From the NCBI GenBank assembly GCA_029721435.1, contig CM056573.1, positions 7,477,001 to 7,541,000 on the forward strand: DNA of 64,000 nucleotides. The letters run 5' to 3'. Source of the stretch: Gymnothorax reevesii. Taxonomy: Eukaryota; Chordata; Actinopteri; Anguilliformes; Muraenidae. Both the position numbers and the translations under genes were made by a program. Below, in pieces: positions 10,425 through 23,211 of the stretch. The notes below the pieces were generated by a model. It was not told the origin of the DNA and searched no databases. It saw nothing but the letters and a program-made list of their open reading frames with translations. Each line of letters starts with the position of its first letter. Position 1 is the first letter of the stretch.

Positions 10425-11940
10425 CTGCAAAAAAATATTAAGGGAACACTTGAATCTCATGTCGGATCTTGATGAACTAATTATTGAAGTTGTAAATCTT
10501 TGCCGATGTGCATTGTATAATTTGTTAAAGACAAAATGACAAAACAACATTCAGTGGAAACTAAAATCATCAACCGATTGAGGACTGGATTCAAAATCAC
10601 CTCAAAAATGAAAGCAAAAAAATCGAAATCACAGGCTTACCCAACTTGTATAAATTTTATCACAGCAACTCATACTGTGACTCAGTGGTGTGTACGGCCC
10701 CTGCATGCACTTCCAACAACGTCTGAGCAGCTCCTGATTAGTCGGCGGATGGTGTTAAGGGGGATCTCCTTCCAGACCTGGATCAGGGCATCAGTGAGCT
10801 CCTGCACAGATTGTGGCGGTGCTTAGCTGCGTCGGATGCACTGATACATAACAAACCATTGGTGTTCAGTTGGATATAGGTCAGGGTAACGAGAGGGCCA
10901 ATCACTGGCATCAATGTCTTTCTCATCCAGGAGCTGCCTACACACTGGCCGCATGAGGCTGGGCTTTGTCCTGCAGCAGTGTAAGGTCTGACAGTCGCTC
11001 TGAGGATTTCATCCTGGTGACTAACAGCAGTCAGGGTACTGTTGGCTGTGACATGGAGGTCTGTGCCACACTAAGGATATGCCTCCTCAGGCCATCACCG
11101 ACCCACCGCCAAATCGGTTGCGCTGGATGATCTTACAGGTAGCATAACGTTCACCACGGCGTCTCCAGACTCTGGCACATGCTCAGTGTGAACCTGCTCT
11201 CATCTGTGAAGAGAAGGGAGTGCCAACGGCAGACCTGCCAATTCTGGTGTTTTCTGGCGTATGCTAATCGAGCTGCACGGCGCTGGGCTGTGAGCGCAGG
11301 TCCCACTACAGGACATTGGGCCCTCATGCCATCCTCATGGAGTCTGTTTCTGACAGTTTGGTCAGAAATACGCACAACAGCAGCCTGCTAGAGGTCATTT
11401 TATGGAGCTCTGGCAGTGCTGCTCCTAGAACAGAGGAGCAGGTACAGTCCTGCTGCTGGGCTGATGCCCTTCAAAGGCCCTGTGCAGCTCTCCTCGTGAA
11501 ACAGCCGGTCTCCTGGTATCTCCTCCAGCCTCTTAAGACTTTGCTGGGAGTCACAGCAAACCTTCTTGCAACTGCACGTATGGATGTACCCTCCTGGAGG
11601 AGCTGGACTGCCTTTGCACCCTGATTGGGCCGCAGGTACCGACTCATGTTTCCAACAGCTACAAGGACACTAGCAGAACTCAGAACTACAGAATCATCAG
11701 TCAGGAAGGATAAGGAGTGAGTGATTCTCTGTGGCCACCACATGCACAACCGTTCCCTGTTTGGGGTCGTCTTACTTTTGTCTCTTCATTGCGCCTGTTG
11801 TTGATTTCATCTACACCAAAGCAGGTGAAATTGAATCACAATCACTAGTGCTTCCTAAATGGGCAGATGGAGATCCCTGAGGTTCAACCGAATTGATGTT
11901 ATACTATGATGATTAAGTGTTCCCTTAACTTTTTGAGCAG
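10425..11940 (-). mobile_element. Tc1-like element (second family), inserted in element A
   Basis: The termini are CTGCAAAAAAATATTAAGGG on the left and AACTTTTTGAGCAG preceded by AAGTGTTCCCTTA on the right, forming an inverted repeat of about 28 bases with mismatches. It lies in the right terminal repeat of element A. The A end resumes directly after it as CATACTTTTTCGCAGCAGTG. It must therefore be younger than A. Confidence 0.85.
10800..11647 (-). pseudogene. Tc1-like transposase relic
   Basis: From ATG 11647 the minus strand gives MSRYLRPNQGAKAVQLLQEG and SIRAVARRFAVTPSKVLRGW, the first helix-turn-helix. It continues with a TRRAAQGL linker and then shifts frame. At 11375-11151 come SDQTVRNRLHEDGMRAQCPV and HSLLFTDESRFTLS. 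The latter carries the first catalytic Asp in the TDES motif of Tc1-like DD34E transposases. The reading frame is broken by at least one shift and several stops, and the C-terminal catalytic part towards 10800 is degenerate. Confidence 0.85.
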
Positions 11941-11960
11941 CATACTTTTTCGCAGCAGTG

Positions 11961-14900
11961 GTCAGGACCTTGACTTTTGTTGCCAGGAAAATGGACATTT
12001 GGCGCTTGGATTTTCTAATTTTTTTGGAGGGAGGGGCCCCGGACCCTTAATTGAAGGTTTCCACCCTCGGCCCTCGTATGTAGGGCTGCCCCCCTGCCCT
12101 CCCTATTTTAAAATTCCCGGAACCGCTCCTACAGATTATACAGATTTGTCTGTGTTAATTTTATTTGCCCTTGTTTCACTGTAAGTGAACTTGTGGGATA
12201 ATTTATCCATTTTGGTTGCTTGGAATAATGTGTTCTGCCGCTTGGAAATTCTTACGTTTTGCTCGGCATTTCTCTGCACTCCCCCTGATTAAACGCGGGC
12301 GTGTGAGTTTTTAACGTCGTGAAATATGGTTCTGAATGACCGGAGAGCCATTGCATATCTCTCTTAATATTGAGGTCCTGTTGCTGTCCTTTTAAATATC
12401 GGCTACACTTGCCAGAAATGTTCCGTTGAGACATAAGACCACATTCTGTACTCTGGATTACGCAAATCTTGTATTGATTCTGTGTGTAATGTGATCAATT
12501 ATGGTGAGTGGGGAATACTATCCCTTTAATGAGGAATAGTACTTTTTAAATTACTGGGCAGAAGTATAATTGTGCGCTGCTCATTGTAGCTGATGGCTGT
12601 GATGCCTGTTGCATAATTCATTGACAGTTTTCTTCATTGTTATTCAATAAATGTGTTTAGTGGCATCAAATGATGTGTGCGCGCTTTCCATCAATGAGGT
12701 GCTTTCCCAAGTAGAGGACAGTAGCTTGTTAACTGTCTGAAGGGTCATCAGTATCCTATTCCATTTCTATCTGCGTTCCACATGGCCATTTGATTTCAGT
12801 ATTTATGGACTCTGTCAAACTGTTGACAGCATGGTGTCATTAAATATGCTCTTAAGGACATTAGTGCCACAGAGAAGCCCGTGGAGGTATGCAAGGAACG
12901 GGAAGCTCACATCACTCTGTAGCCTTTGTCATGGTCATTGTTAGCGCAAACTGTCATGTCGACAAAAGCCAATGAAAAATATTATCTATCGTTGTATGTA
13001 GAACATTAATAAACACCACACGTCTCTGTTAGCTCAGTCTTTATGTGGCTAATTTATCTGACTCGAGACAAGCGGTCTTTATCATGCTTTCTAGCCATCA
13101 CAATCACACATTTGTCAATAGTCGCGACTCTAGACGGTGTGTTTCTACGTTAATCTACTGTGATGATGCATGGCTGGAGATTGAAGTAGTAATGCACCAG
13201 CCGTGTATTGCTAATTTACTCATGATCAGCTGGGCTCAGCTGTCAATCAAATATCGTTAGCATTAAAATGGACAGCAGGAATTAAAATTCGTTTTAATTT
13301 GAAGTGCATCTTTCTCCATAGTCTTTGACATTGAGCCAAAATACACCAGTCACAGAGAAGTGCTGAATAGATGTCGAGTTCCTGACCTGTACAGTCTGTC
13401 TTAAAAATACCCTAAAAAGCTAAGACTGTAAAAAAAAAAAAAACACTGTGCGGTGGGCGTGTGTCCATAAATAGTCTAACCATCACTTGCTCTTGGCTTA
13501 GGTGAAGAGGGTGTATGATCAAATATGGTCTCACTACCAAATTTATTGTTTTTCAAGCAAAATCTCACTCATTTCTGGACATCCTACACAAACATTGCCT
13601 ATCTCAACTTTTGGAAAACCTTTTCAACTTTTTATTGCGTGAGTTTTCATCAGTTTTCTTTGGTGAGTAATGATGTCAGGTCCTTGTGAGTGTGACGGGG
13701 TCAGGGCTCACAACCCCACTGTGAGAGGTCTAGAGAAGAAAAGAAGTTTGAGACGCACTAGGCCACTGCTGATTGGTCGAACACCCTGATGTCACTGCCT
13801 GTGATATAGCCTGATTTTCTCTCATTGGCTGGGACTAATCGCCACTGGTCTACTGCCTCACGGGGAGGATTGGGGGCGCCACTTTGGATGCCGACTGAAG
13901 TTACCAAATATGGTTCCTCGCCCGATAAAGGGTTAAATATCTAACTAGTGAGGTTGAGCAAAATCTGAAAGTGTAATTGGCCGATGGCGTGTTTTACATC
14001 AGCGTGGCTTTTCAGCGGTGTTTAGTCAATCGATGAAAGGGAATTAAAAAAATCATTAGAATGTGGGACAAACACTTGAAGGACAGCGGAGGGACATTAA
14101 AAATCAATGGGATCAGCATTGTCTCTGTAAGACTGGTGAATGACCCTGGGAAAAACCGTATTAATTCTACTTACCTTGTATCATTGGCTCCAAGTTAGTC
14201 TGTCTGACAGAAACTGCACTAATCGTAGCCCCCAGACGAAGTCAGGTGGTCTCTATACATTTGTTGTTATTGTCTCCGCCCCTGCTGCCATTTGGTCCAC
14301 AGAGACCTGTCTTGCGGACACTCAATAGGCCACAAATTTCAACCAGTTCCTCTGATATTTGGTGTGGGCATAGGTTATGGTTTGTTCACAACACCTAGCG
14401 ATTATGGTTGCCATGGGAACAGAATTGGCCAAATAAAGCATAATTGCATGCTGAATGTGTGCCCATTTTCAGTGTAAGGCTTGTGAGGTTTGAATTTCAA
14501 GATATGACGAGCAGGCACTCGGGGGGGGGCTACACCCATGCGACTGGACTGTCTTTTCTGTTTGTAAAGTATGCAGGTACTCAGCTGTAACGATCATTAT
14601 TATTAAACATGCAAAGGGGCACAGGAATGTAGCCAGCGTAAGATTTTCATGAGAGACAGCTAAGTGCCCATAAACTTTTAAGACCGCCCTAGCCCTCCAG
14701 TCCCTCATACGCCCATAGTCGCTCCACGATAAAAACAGCAGCCATCAAGGTTGCGTAGATGTGGCAAAACGACCTGCCGGGTTGAGGAGTGAGGGATTGT
14801 TTACGCAAGCTTTTAGAGTTTACAAGAGCATTTAAAATTGCATATCAAGGATGGTAAAAAACTGAATGTCCTTTTGATTGCTGTAAAGAGAATTTCAGAG

Positions 14901-16504
14901 TGTGGTCATCATTCTGATCTCATAAACAGAAAACATCCAGCCGAGAACACAACTCTAGTAAATGTCTCCAATGACAAAGCCATGTTTTCTCAGGCTGAGA
15001 GGACTAATTCAAAGGATACTGATTTATAGGAGGTTGGAGAGAGTTTCAATCATAAGGGATCAGACGGAGTTTACATCAGTTTGGCCTCTTACAATGCAGC
15101 AAAGATGCTGCTGCCAGCCCTGATAATCCCTGTTCTGATCGAGGAATTTCAGGACATAATGCTGGCATGGCTCACGTGATGACTGTAGCCGGTCAAAAAC
15201 TGGCAAAACTTCACATTGTGGGTAATAAAATTGAAGAAATCTTCGATTAGCCGGCGAACATTTTGTCAAAATGTGCAATGAGTGTGTTTTGCTTTGATCA
15301 AATTAGATAGAATGACGACAAAAGTTAATTATGTAGAACCTATTCAGGTTGACATTAATGACCATAACACTGAGTCTTTCTGCCAATACGTGAGAAAGGT
15401 ACAATGCTACAAAGACCAGCCCTGCTAGAGACTAACAAATGTTGGAGATGTTTGCAGTGGTTGGGACTGTAATGAGTCCAGACTTAGCATCTCTCCTCCT
15501 TGTCTGTCATTCTCTATCAAGATGCGTCTCAGGTGGCAAATCCCCTTGGGTCTGGTAAGAAACAGCATAATCTTTTAGCTGTAAATATGACCTTGGGTGA
15601 CATCACTGGTCAGCTGTTAGCTGCATGCAAATTTGTCTTGTTGAGCAGAAAGGCGAACTTCAGATTTTATGGTCAGGACAAAGTGCTCTTTCTCTCTCCA
15701 GTAATGATCTCAAAGGCATAGAAAAATTTGGTGCTGTCTTGAATGACAGAAAAGTACTGAAAGGGGTGGTTGGTTGCGATTCTGGGTGGTGGTCTTGGGT
15801 CATACTCCACTGGGGCATTTACAGAGAACTTCAGCAGCCGGAAAAACTTCTGTCTTTACAGCACTGTATCGAGAATATTCTCAAAGACAACTACAGAGTC
15901 TGGTCCTTGGACAACTTAGGATAGCTACAAGAGCAGCGTCAAGCAACTGTCTCAAGTACAGAGTGACGGCAATGAGACGCACAACTCAAGCTGGAGATTA
16001 CTTCAGGGGTTTTATTTTAAACGGAGCATTTGGTCAAACAATACGGGCTGAAGTCAACAGAGACGCTTGCAGCGCAGAGAGGGGAATCCACATCGTCATC
16101 ACCAAACGGTCCACAAGTTCGTAGCCAATCAGGTGGTTCGCAAGAACACAGGGAGATCCTAATTATTAATAGGAAGCCAGCCAAGGTTCGTTACCAGAAA
16201 GTCAACACAACTCAAAGGACTAAGTACAACTCAAAAGGTCATGGACTGAAAATGACCCGAAAGAAATCGAAAATGACTGCGCTTGGAGATACAAAAGGCT
16301 CATAATACAGGCCGGGAAAGTGGGAAACAAACTTGCGAAGTCTGAGTGAAACACACGGGTGCATAAAGGGAGAACAGAAGCTGATTGGATGTGAGTGCAG
16401 TTGTGAGGGCTGAGGGAGGCGTGGCGAGGGGCGCGGTTATAAACGGGAATGAGTGCAGGTGATTACAGAACGGAATGGGGAGGGAGAGTGTGACCCGAGG
16501 CTAC
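11961..16504. other. no gene recognised
   Basis: Non-coding sequence with only short chance frames. It contains a G run at 14521-14529 and an A run near 13431-13443. The stretch 15950-16500 is richer in GC and looks like part of an old repeat, but no termini or coding motif could be shown. Confidence 0.5.
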
Positions 16505-16679
16505 CGGGGTAGGGTTCAATTACTTTGTAATCAATTACTTTCGCAATTGTAATTTTAATTGATTTTCTTATCAAAAAGTAATTGTAATTGTAATTGAACA
16601 TTCTGTCCAGAATCTAATTGTAATTGTAATTACAGTTACAATCAATTGTTATTGAAAAAAGTAATTAAACCCAACCCTG
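16505..16679. mobile_element. hAT-type MITE, 175 bp
   Basis: The left end CGGGGTAGGGTTCAATTACT and the right end AGTAATTAAACCCAACCCTG are inverted with a few mismatches. They are flanked by octamers gaggctac (16497-16504) and gtggctac (16680-16687), identical at 7 of 8 positions. The interior is an unusual run of TAATTG/CAATTA words. No coding content. Confidence 0.8.
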
Positions 16680-16687
16680 GTGGCTAC

Positions 16688-19600
16688 ATAATGAGGGTGG
16701 GAATATGATAGCAGATAACACACACAATAAGCAAAGAGGCACATTTAATAAAGTGTAAGCAAGAAAAATAATAAATATACAGAACACATACATGAAAGAC
16801 GTGGAAAATAAAGAAAAAAACATAATTCAGATGCTGACAGGAAGAGATTGTGAAGGGCATTAAGTTTGACTCAGTTTTCGACTGGTAATTTCCATTTATG
16901 CCAACCAGGTCTTTGTGCACCGAAGGTTTATGTTAATCAGATGCCATATTTGAAGAGACTCATAACCGAAAACCTTGAATCAAGGACTGTGCTGCCTTTG
17001 GAAGGAGCCATTAAGCCAAAACAGCTTTTCCTCCTCCGCTATCCTCATCTTACTCCCAAATTTTGGTCGTCTCACTCACCTCTGGACTCTGCATTTTGAG
17101 AGGAAGCACACGTACTTTTAATCAATGTGCAAGAGAGCTCCACATTTTCTGAAATCTTGTTAGCACTATCGCAGAGAAACACCAGATGCTACAAGCTTAC
17201 CTCTACCCTGGCAGGATTCTCGCTCTCACTCTCCAAGCAAACCCAGCAAAGTATTTATATTCCTGTTTTTTAATGCAGGCATCCAGGTGGCTGTAAGGTC
17301 CAGTGATTTTATTCAAGAAAATGCCATTAAAACTACTGCAGCCACACAAAAAAAGGAAAAACAAAAGCAGGGGGAATGACTGCTGTTTGAGATCTAAGAG
17401 AAGAAGGTCATGTATTTTGGAGGATTGTGTTGATAATTGTTAGTCAGGAAAACTTACGTGTTTTTTTTTGCAAGAGAAGTCCGTCAGGTCTACTGATTGA
17501 TCTTGGTTATACACTTCCTTCAGATAATTCATGAAACTCGATTGATATGAAACTCAGTCTGTATGTGTACTGTACTGTATGTGTGACCCCCTCTCAGGTG
17601 AAGGTAGACCTGGACAGGCAGCAGGCAGCAATGCGGTTTAATTGCTTTTACAAACAGTTTTATTACAATTGTATAAATGTATGTAAAATCTCGACAGCCT
17701 GTTAAACGAGGGGCAGATGAAATTGAATCAAAGCCAATGAAGAATAAGAAATGACACCAAAGAGAGGAATTTCGGGAAGGGGTACAGTCCTCAGTGTACT
17801 ATAGAGCTCCAGCGCAATGCAATCAGGAAAGAGTTAGAGAGGCGACACGGAAGGCAAATTACAGGCAAATTGTGTATCAGGCATTTGGTTAAATGCCTGG
17901 AATTTCGAATCAGCCATTGTATGAAATGCCTGAAATCTTTAGGCATTTTATGAAATGACTAAATTAGAAGCCAGGAATTCACAAAATGCCTTGATTACAC
18001 AGTTTGCCTGCTACATGTACACAGGAAATGGGCTACGCACAAATGCTACAGCCAGATTCCACAGTGATATGCAAGAGAGAGGATAAGTGCCGCGCATCCA
18101 TGACAAATGATCCCATCACCTCGCAAATGCAGGTGACGTGTGCGAAGATCCTGTAATCGCCACGAGTTCAAAGATGGAGATGGAGAAAGAAAACAGACCC
18201 AAATCAGGATTTAATGCCATAAGAGCTCTGCATCCAAGCAACACTGACAGAGAATTTGAATCCCACAGGCACTCTTGGACAAGCCGCCACAAATAATTAT
18301 ACAAAAAAAAATAAATGACTATTGTGCTTAGCCTATAGGGAGAGACACTTTTAAATTTGCAATAGGAAGTCTTTATATATCTTCATAATGTTATTAAAGT
18401 ATTCTGAATGTCATCCCTACCTAAGGGTAGCTTTTTTCTCCTGAGTCACTGGTGAGAAGCCAACCTGTCATATAATCTGGGATCTGCAAGAGACATGGTT
18501 TTAAATGTCATTGCTCAGTTCCATAAAATAAATTAAAACACAGCACTCCAGACCAATTTGATGTAACAAATGCAAAGCAAGCTCTCATACTGTATCATAT
18601 GCACTATAAATGGGCATTCAAATAACCAAATACCTCATTAAAATAAATGTTCCTGAGGCTGTGCCATCGCCCCAATGGCCAACAGCACCAGGGGAGTTCT
18701 AAAAAGCACCAGAATAGTGTAAGGACCACAAACTTTAAAATTTGAAACATGCTGAAGCGCAACTGAGCCACTACCTCTGCAATACCGTTCAGGATATCTG
18801 CAGCCCTTGTAATAAAAATAAACTGGAAACCTATGGACCACGTAAATTAACATTGCAGACAAGCTGCAGGTGACAATAAAAATATTACCTACCTCTAATT
18901 GTGGTAGTCTAATAAGTAGTTTTTACTAAGTCAACAGAACAACAATTGAGCAACACACACCTTAGGTTACCTGGGATGCATTTACCAACTCTAACATTCG
19001 CTAACGTTGTTGTTAGCCTAATGAATTCTATTTAACGTACTGTTTTCATTAGCAGTTAAAAGCCAACATGGCGAGTGCTGGAGAATTTTGTACGTTGATA
19101 GAAACTGGCACCTTTTTCGCCAGTTATTTTACCTGTAATTTTACAGTCAGTTTATAACAGAGGTTCTGCGTACGTTAACTGCAAACCACAGTTAAATTCG
19201 CAAAGGACTCTACATACAGTTAAAATAACAAGGAGACAATGCAGTAATTTTTCAGTCAATTTATAACAGAGTAATAAAAGCACTCCACCATGTGCAAGAT
19301 GGCGGCGATCAAAGATTTCTCAGAGCTGGGTGTTCAAGAGCTTAGTGACCTGGCTTTCATTCTAGAAGATGGTGCACTCACCAAACATAAAAAGTACTTA
19401 TGGAAAGCTGATTCCACTTGTATCAATCCGAGCTCACGCACACCTGCATCGTCCCAATCAACGTGAGATTGATGCACAAGGAGGGGCCATATCCCGCCCT
19501 GGTTCTTTTCGCAAATGATATACTTGTCAACTCACTGTCCAAGAGTCTAAAGAACAATGACTAGACGAATCTACTGCTAGGAAAAAGAAAATTTTCACCA

Positions 19601-19830
19601 TGTACAAGATTGCTGATTTCCGAGGTGAAGGCCTGGCAAAAAGGGCTCTTTAATGGCTTCAGCTCCAAGATCAGCAACAAGCAATAACAGGGGTCAGTAT
19701 CCACTTGCACGAACAAAGGTTAGTTAAACTTAAAAAAGAAAGAACACTGATCAGAAATAAAGTCATAAATTTGACTTCAGAGAAAGAGACCAAAAAAAAA
19801 AAAACTATGAAACTGAACTGAAAACTAATA
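16688..19830. other. no gene recognised
   Basis: AT-rich sequence with short chance frames only. Short A runs and a repeated 'aaatgcctgaaat' wording occur at about 17880-17980, where the text AAATGCCT recurs several times over 100 bases. No transposon ends could be fixed. Confidence 0.45.
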
Positions 19831-20064
19831 TACTCTTCCAAAAAAGAAACTATACATTGTTTTTAGCATCAATTTATTATGCATGAAATGTTTTGAGAAA
19901 TGTGGAAAACATATTGAAATATACTCTTCCAAAAAAAAAACTATACAAATATTGAACTATTGATTACACTTTCTTTTCAATATCTTTTCTACATTTGTCA
20001 AAACATTTCATTTATAATAAATTGATGCTAAAACCAATGTATAGTTTCTTTTTTTGGAAGAGTA
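19831..20064. mobile_element. palindromic MITE, TIR TACTCTTCC, 234 bp
   Basis: The arms begin TACTCTTCCAAAAAAGAAAC and end with the reverse complement GTTTC...GGAAGAGTA. The inverted pairing extends for roughly 90 bases each side, through TAGCATCAATTTATTAT and GAAATGTTTTG. The left terminal motif ATACTCTTCC occurs a second time at 19921, inside the element, followed by another short A-rich copy of the end. TA is present at both outer ends, consistent with a Tc1/mariner-type MITE. Confidence 0.75.
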
Positions 20065-22822
20065 TGATAAAAATGAAAGAAAAATAAAAAGTGTCAAAAA
20101 GAACCACTAAACTATAATCAGCATCGGATAGTAAATGCAAGATCTTCCTAAGAAGCCAGCCATCACGCACAGCCCCAGCTTGGAGTCTGTTCCCAGTAGC
20201 ACTATTCCCCAGGACAAAGGAATTATGGGTAGAGGTAGGGCACTTTGCCACAGCATTTGTAATGCACTTCTGAGTATCTCATATGACTTGGACATTGATG
20301 GAGTGATTTTGCAGCCTATTCAGAGTCAGCAACCTGCAGCTCTTTATTCTGCGCCTCTCCAGTGGCTCCCTGGCTTAGACAGAAATTATATGGAAATGAA
20401 TAACTGTTCTATTTTAAGATTTTAATCTTCACTCATCATTGTTGGAGGCAGTGTGCAAAATACCCTCAGGCACTTGGGGGTCCCCCTTCGCTCAGGGCTC
20501 ATATTTTATGATGTCTTCACCTTAAAAAAAAATCCTGGAACAAAATTCTTCATTCGAATAAAGTGTCTCATCGGATTAAATACGCTAGTCATCTTGTATT
20601 TAATAAAATGTCTTTAATGAATATAGCTTATCAATTTTATTTTTTGCATTAGCATAAACATGGAGAGGACTCACGGTAAGCCACCATAGATCTGTGTAAC
20701 CTCTCTTCTGAAAGTATTGGTCTACACATCCCAGTGGATTTTTTCTTCGCTTTGTAATTGTTTTGTTTTGTGTTTTGTTGGTAATAGCTCCCCCCATCAA
20801 AAGTAACAAAATGTGTCCTTTTTCCTTGTCATTGTTCTTAATGAATTCAACAAAACTTAAAGGAGCTGTGTCATGATTACTGCGCATGCTCGCAACTTTG
20901 AACAAAGTAAATCCGCTCAACTGCAAATCCAAATCTAGGAGGTATTTTTCTTCTTCTATGATTATTGGCAGTGGAACTGGCTTACATTCCTCATATCCCT
21001 TGGCTTAAGCTTAAAATAGTGCTTTAGAATCCTCAAATGTCCAAACAAAGCTCCTATAAAAAGCATAATGCTGGAGTAACTAAAATATATAAATTAAATG
21101 CAAAACAAAGATGGATTGGCAAGAATGGGATCAGATTATGACTTGCAGGGAAGCAGATTCACTGTCTTGGGATGTGAGTTCTGAGCATGTGCAGTAATTG
21201 TGACACAGCTCCATTAATGAACATATAGCCTTAATAGGCTGCGGTACCTTCATTACCTAAAAGGCTAAAATATATTTTGTGGTTCCACACTCCATGGCTT
21301 TTGTTTTTTCTTGTCCAAAAATGGCTGTTTTCATAGCAAAGGTTGTTGACCCTTCATGAGTCATGACCTACGGGATCAAAGCACCGAAATCAACAAAGAC
21401 GTGGACACAGAAAACAGATGAGCACGGAAACATGAGCACAAAATGTATGAAAGAAATCAAAATTCGAAGACGGGGGAAAAAAGGCAAACACAACTTGCAA
21501 GCGCAAACACTTTCTCCGCCACTTTGTTGCACACTTAAGTCAACTTCACCTAATTTCGCCAATTTTCTCCATCAATCCAGGAATCAATTCCACCAGAATA
21601 ACTTTCCTCATATCATCGCTTTCCCTAAAGCTCAAAATGAGTTTAAATCCCTCATTCTCCACAACTCACCTTCGCAACACCCAGCCTTCCCCTCTCCAGT
21701 CCAAACTACTACCATCTACGCTAATATGCTTCATGACTTGCTTATTATTCCACGCTTCAGTCCAGTCATTTAAATTCATATCCCCACTCCCACCTTGTCC
21801 ATCATCATTCCCAGCCATCCTTAGTTCAGTCACAGATCAGTTTATGCACGGCCCACTGATATCCACTTCTCTCCATGCTGGGGACTTACTGTCTTAATAC
21901 GACGACATAAAGTGTGAACTGTGAACTGCTGCGGAAAAACATGAGCCGGTGCTCCATGCAAAGCTGGCAGTAGCTGCACAATTCAGGCAAAATTCACATG
22001 AAATTACTTATTTTTCAATGACCCAGTTTGTTGAAGTGTATTTATTTATCTTTTCATTTAGGTCTGTTGCATATACTGCAGATAGTAAGAGGTGAAATTG
22101 CCATTTCTCCTGTGTAATTTGAAATTCCCTACAAATGTTTTAGAGCTCATCTTAATGTTTATCGCACAGTTAAATCCACCAAACATCAATTCAAATGTGA
22201 AATAAATGAAACCAGCATAAAAGAGACCGAAATCTGACAAGGATTTTTTTTCACCTGTGTGCATCTCATTCCTATTAAACTATCCTGAGTAGAAATAAAG
22301 CAAATGCAATCTGTTCCTTCCTTGATGAAAATCTTGTTTTTTTGTCGCTGGTTGTGATTTTATGAGTTGGGGGGGGGGGGTGATTGAGCCTTTTATCTTA
22401 CCGGTTTGCTGTGGCATGTCTTGTTTTTTTTTTTTTATTTGTTTTAGGTGGTGACAGCTGATCAAATGACTCATCAGTGACTGCAGCAATCACACTCACT
22501 GCATCACCGGCGCCTGAACTCTCCATCGTCCTACCACTGCATTTTCAGTAACAGCCCAGACTCACATCCTTGTGCAGCACTGAACTTGGTTTGAGGCATT
22601 CCAGGTACCGTAAGAGAAGATGCAACTGAGTCCAAATCCTCTCTTGCAAAGAGGGAAATATCTGATTAGTGTGGCTAAAACTATATGATTAGAGTCATTG
22701 TTCATGACTGCTTGAATCTCAAACTTTGGCGGTGTGCTATTGTTGCCATCAGACTTTGATGACAGAACCTGTGAGGAAGAATGATTGACTATGGGTATAC
22801 CACCATCCCACAATTCAGTCTG
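20065..22822. other. no gene recognised
   Basis: Non-coding. A plus-strand frame at 21363-21773 has no recognisable motif and is judged to be chance. A G run lies at about 22370-22380. Confidence 0.45.
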
Positions 22823-23211
22823 CTCCAGTTACATGGCTGAAGCTAAGCAGGTGTGCGTGTGGTTAGCACTTGGATGGAAGACCACACGGAAAAACCGTGT
22901 TGGTCGCCAGTAGGTTAGGATCTTCCCTCCGGTGGAATAATGCCCCAGTGCAGCGATGGGGACACTGTACTGAAGGAGATGCCGTCTTTCGGTTGCGACG
23001 CGACATCGAGGACTTGACTCACTGTGGTTATTAAAGATCCTATGACACTCATCGATGTAGGGGGTTCCTCAGTGTCATGGCTAAAGTTTCAACCGGCCAC
23101 CTGATCTAACTGGCTGTGCAATTTGTCCTCAACCCCCCAGGGCTCCCCTGAAAAAGAGATTTCAATCCCAACGAGATTTCCCTGGTTAAATAAACGATAA
23201 ATAAAAATGCA
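22823..23211 (+). mobile_element. 5S-rRNA-derived SINE (SINE3 type)
   Basis: The head contains a recognisable 5S rRNA internal promoter: GAAGCTAAGCAGG (box A region), then GGTTAGCACTTGGATGGAAG (box C). A body of about 250 bases follows, with ACTGAAGGAGATGCCGTCTTTCGG-like wording. The tail reads CGAGATTTCCCTGGTTAAAT followed by AAATAAA repeats. 5S-derived SINEs with LINE-related 3' tails are known from fish. The left part of the 5S sequence is degraded and no clear target duplication was found. Confidence 0.85.

Larger units (their letters stand above)
8655..11960 (-). mobile_element. Tc1-like element A, interrupted twice
   Basis: The left terminus is TACTGTGCAGTGAAAAAGTA. The right terminus, ATACTTTTTCGCAGCAGTG, is an inverted match that now lies beyond an inserted second Tc1 element. 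The body is AT-rich with a minus-strand transposase relic at about 9250-10200. A 354-bp dispersed repeat occupies 8821-9174. Relatives with the same terminus type lie at 30511-33315, 40030-40859, 45352-46547 and 47715-48795. Confidence 0.8.

Noticed and set aside
15950..16496. Possible LTR or repeat end (AGTGTGACCCGAGGCTACC)
   Set aside because: Wording suggests a repeat, but there is no partner copy, inverted end or coding sequence in the window.
21363..21773. 136-codon open frame
   Set aside because: It has no recognisable domain and an unusual Ser/Pro/Thr-rich composition typical of chance frames. There are no splice or promoter signals nearby.
22823..22990. Functional 5S rRNA gene
   Set aside because: Only the internal promoter half resembles 5S. 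The 5' part is degraded and the sequence continues into a SINE body and tail.
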